Shown here: positions 17,259-18,760 of the stretch, piece by piece | Layout of the letters: each line of letters starts with the position of its first letter | How positions within the stretch are numbered: the first letter of the stretch is position 1 | Assembly: GCA_023091735.1 (NCBI GenBank) | Contig: JALKBU010000996.1 | Coordinates: 1 to 18,760, forward strand | Length of the DNA stretch: 18,760 nt | Direction of reading: 5' to 3' | DNA from: Trichomonas tenax | Taxonomy: Eukaryota > Parabasalia > Trichomonadida > Trichomonadidae | Notes under the pieces: generated by a model | Databases searched by the model: none | What the model was told of the DNA's origin: nothing | What the model saw: the letters and a program-made list of their open reading frames with translations, nothing else | Translations under genes and position numbers: made by a program

Positions 17259-17395
17259 GATAATGCCACTTTTTCATGACAACTTTAGGTATGTGACAAA
17301 ATGGGTAAGAGTTAATCATCATGAAATTTTTCAATTAAATCAATTAATATTACATTTGATTTCATGCTTTTACATATGATATGCATATTGCTGTA

Positions 17396-17715
17396 TTAAG
17401 TATTATGTGAGTAGTTGAAATAATCCCTTTGTGTATCATTCATTTTGTCTATATTGAACTCAATTGCTCTATTCCCATACTTTACATCGTTCTTTGGGTT
17501 ATCATCGTCTTTCTTAAGCCATTTTTCCCCAGCTAATGGTTTATCATCAATGCTTTTAATAACTTCTTTCGCTTTCTTTATCATGTCGACTACAGACTTG
17601 ATTTTAGAAAATGATTCTTCCTTTTGTTCTTTAGTGTTTGATTTAATCGTGAACCCAGCAGTTAGTAATGAGATGTTCGCATAATCCACGACTTCGCCGT
17701 GGCTTCTGTGAACAT
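17396..17715 (-). CDS. Small Lys/Asp-rich hypothetical protein, probable early frameshift
   Basis: The main frame (17396-17689, about 97 codons) reads VDYANISLLTAGFTIKSN, an amphipathic SKIKSVVDMIKKAKEVIKS helix, and a polar end (KDDDNPKND...RDYFNYSHNT). It lacks an ATG at its start. An ATG at 17713-17715 lies directly after a TATATAAAAAG box and reads MFTEATAK before leaving that frame. Losing one base near 17693-17697 would explain the mismatch (MFTEATAK joined to VVDYANIS). So this is either a frameshifted gene or a frame error in the sequence. No family is recognised; its neighbours suggest a Maverick-like element gene. Confidence 0.5.
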
Positions 17716-17726
17716 CTTTTTATATA
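17716..17726 (-). promoter_or_regulatory. TATATAAAAAG box abutting an ATG
   Basis: On the minus strand TATATAAAAAG is followed immediately by ATG (17715). Similar AT boxes precede the ORFs at 14322 and 18442. Confidence 0.45.
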
Positions 17727-18088
17727 TTTTCACTACAGAGTTAGATTTACAAACTAGGGTCCCCCATATAGAAAATAAATTTTTGAATTTCTTACAAAAT
17801 TAACGTTATTATTAATTTTAAAACTTATGACTTTATAAAATCTATTCAGTTTTTGAAAAAATAATTTATGACAAACTAACTAACTAAGAAAAGAAAGCGA
17901 AAGGATTTATGAAGTAAGAAATTTGAAAAATAATTTTAGTGGTTATGAGAGAAAATTTGTTCAGTTTTTGAAAAATAATTTATGACAAACTAACTAACTA
18001 AGAAAAGAAAGCGAAAACCCCTACGGGGTTAAGCCGCAGAGCGGCAAGGATTTGGGGGTAAGGAAATTTTGAAAAATAATTTTAGTGG
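17727..18088. other. Intergenic region with two tandem repeat units
   Basis: About 360 bp without a gene. It holds a GC patch (GGGTCCCCC near 17758), AT-rich sequence, and the two repeat units described separately. Confidence 0.6.
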
Positions 18089-18092
18089 TTAT
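17845..18092. repeat. Two direct repeat units, the second carrying an insertion
   Basis: Unit 1 (17845-17946, 102 bp) and unit 2 (17960-18092, 133 bp) share TTCAGTTTTTGAAA, ATGACAAACTAACTAACTAA, GAAAAGAAAGCGAA, and TTTGAAAAATAATTTTAGTG. They differ mainly by 31 extra bases in unit 2, which form a double hairpin. Unit 2 ends at the stop codon of the 117-residue gene, so the pair lies in its 3' flank. Confidence 0.9.
18016..18046. mobile_element. 31-bp GC-rich double-hairpin insertion
   Basis: Absent from the neighbouring repeat unit 1, where GCGAA joins AGGATTT directly. The insert consists of two perfect hairpins: AACCCC-TAC-GGGGTT (18016-18030) and GCCGC-AGA-GCGGC (18033-18045). This is the architecture of double-hairpin elements or GC clusters known from fungal mitochondrial DNA. 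The boundary can slide by a base or two because of flanking A residues. Confidence 0.75.
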
Positions 18093-18442
18093 TCTGCTTT
18101 CTTTTCTTCTTCCTGCTTCTTCTTTTCTTCCGGACTTTGTCCCTCATGGGCTTTAGCCCGTTCTTCCTCTTTCTTCTTAGCTTCCTCTGCTTCTCTCATA
18201 CGCTTACTTATCCATCTCGGATTCTTCTGACGACCTGCAGCAAATGCAGCCAATTGTTTTTCTGTACACTTACGTTTAGGTTTAACTGGTTTTTCCTCCG
18301 TTGCTCCTGTATCGACTTGTTCATTCTTTTTCGTCTTTCTTGTTTTCTGTGAAGTTTTGAGTTCATGACCTTCGGTCTTGGAGCTAAGCTCCTCTAATAT
18401 TTCTTCCTTTAATGTCGATTTCAGAGTTTCAAAGTCTGTCAT
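18089..18442 (-). CDS. 117-residue Lys/Glu-rich basic protein, putative Maverick gene
   Basis: ATG at 18440-18442 to TAA at 18089-18091. The N-terminus is a short acidic helix (LKSTLKEEILEELSS), followed by a basic region with KPKRKCTEKQLAAFAAGR and RWISKRMREAEEAKKK, and a Glu/Lys-rich tail. The T-E-K-Q-L-A-A-x-x-x-G-R pattern recurs in small basic proteins of large DNA viruses and Maverick/Polinton-type elements, as I recall; its function there is not known to me, though nucleic-acid binding is plausible. A TATAAAA box lies 2 nt before the ATG. A divergent gene starts 53 bp away. The assignment to a mobile element is inference. Confidence 0.7.
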   Translation of the reverse strand: MTDFETLKSTLKEEILEELSSKTEGHELKTSQKTRKTKKNEQVDTGATEEKPVKPKRKCTEKQLAAFAAGRQKNPRWISKRMREAEEAKKKEEERAKAHEGQSPEEKKKQEEEKKAE

Positions 18443-18444
18443 AG

Positions 18445-18451
18445 TTTTATA
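18445..18451 (-). promoter_or_regulatory. TATAAAA box of the 117-residue gene
   Basis: The minus strand reads ATATAAAACT immediately before the ATG. No initiator-type TCA-Y-(T/A) is placed between the box and the ATG. Confidence 0.45.
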
Positions 18452-18495
18452 TTGGATAAAAATTTAAAATATTATTTTTTAACTCCAATTAAATC

Positions 18496-18760
18496 ATGAA
18501 CTTAAGCAGATCTGAGAGAAATTCAATAATCATTAATGATGCAAAAGGAATACAACACCCATTATATTATGTTATGACTGATAAAAACGGTAAAATTCAA
18601 GTTCGTAAAAGAAAGGTTCCATTAACTAATACATCAACTGAATCAAAACCTGTAGAAGTTAATGAAGAAAGTAAGGAGCAAGTTACTGAACCAGTAGAAA
18701 AAGAAAATGTAACCATTTATGAATCAGTGACGAATAAGAAACTTCTTGAGAAAATGTTAG
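18496..18760 (+). CDS. Partial gene running off the window, unknown
   Basis: ATG at 18496, open for 88 codons to the window end. It starts MNLSRSERNSIIINDAKG, has HPLYYVMTDKNGKIQVRKRK, then a low-complexity Glu/Val/Thr-rich stretch. It is divergent from the 117-residue gene with only 53 bp between them, so they probably share a promoter region. No homologue is recognised; it is likely part of the same putative mobile element. Confidence 0.65.
   Translation, partial: MNLSRSERNSIIINDAKGIQHPLYYVMTDKNGKIQVRKRKVPLTNTSTESKPVEVNEESKEQVTEPVEKENVTIYESVTNKKLLEKML

Larger units (their letters stand above)
16682..17289. mobile_element. Fold-back / MITE-like element with inverted ends
   Basis: The left end (16682-16733) and right end (17248-17289) are inverted copies of one another. 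Read on matching strands, both give TTTACATG(T/C)CAGATA followed by ACTTTTTC(A/G)TGACAACTTT, with a 12-bp gap in the right copy. The interior holds a hairpin with 66-bp arms and a third partial copy of that arm. No ORF of substance lies inside. The TTTACATGTCAGAT end matches the right end of the element at 11122-11417. A target-site duplication could not be established, so the exact boundaries are uncertain. Confidence 0.6.

Noticed and set aside
17876..18001. ACTAACTAACTAAG resembling the trichomonad intron branch/acceptor ACTAACACACAG
   Set aside because: The acceptor end does not match, there is no GTAYGT donor at a suitable distance, and it lies in a duplicated intergenic repeat.

Overview
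The window looks like nuclear DNA of a trichomonad (parabasalid protist), most plausibly Trichomonas vaginalis or a close relative. The evidence is the gene mix: an ankyrin-repeat protein, a BspA-type leucine-rich-repeat surface protein with a Pro-rich stalk and C-terminal membrane anchor, BTB-like and long coiled-coil proteins, and an A/B-type cyclin. The genes have no obvious introns, the intergenic DNA is very AT-rich, and several genes have a TCA-Y-(T/A) initiator 7-35 nt upstream of the ATG. No database search was possible, so the species is an inference.

Layout. 58-978 (-): ankyrin-repeat gene broken by one in-frame TGA. 1333-3228 (-): divergent Hsp70 with a Pro-rich insert between its two domains. 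3229-4177: divergent intergenic region carrying spaced copies of TTTACATGTCA. 4178-5212 (+): cyclin. 5306-6896 (-): BspA-like LRR pseudogene with three frame breaks and no 5' end. 7763-8563 (-): PAP2-family membrane phosphatase with altered catalytic motifs. 8917-10095 (-): glycosylated-type membrane protein of unknown family. 10557-11158 (-): probable gene remnants. 11122-11417: short inverted-repeat element containing three 43-bp tandem repeats. 12292-13697 (-): coiled-coil protein whose 5' end is partly duplicated at 13868-13994. 14322-14665: a 53-codon ORF followed by a GC-rich hairpin. 14928-16538 (-): BTB-like coiled-coil protein. 16682-17289: fold-back element with a 31-bp perfect stem. 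17396-18760: small Lys/Glu-rich ORFs, AT-box promoters and GC-rich hairpins, interpreted as the edge of a Maverick/Polinton-like element; this is inference, because no polymerase, integrase or capsid gene is visible.

The host genes do not form a pathway or operon. They are independent units typical of a repeat-rich trichomonad region in which duplicated surface and ankyrin families decay. The most notable structures are a 31-bp GC-rich double hairpin present in only one of two neighbouring repeat copies (a near-direct view of an insertion), a family of short inverted-repeat elements sharing the TTTACATGTCA end motif, and two promoter types: initiators on host genes and TATAAAA boxes on the putative mobile-element genes.
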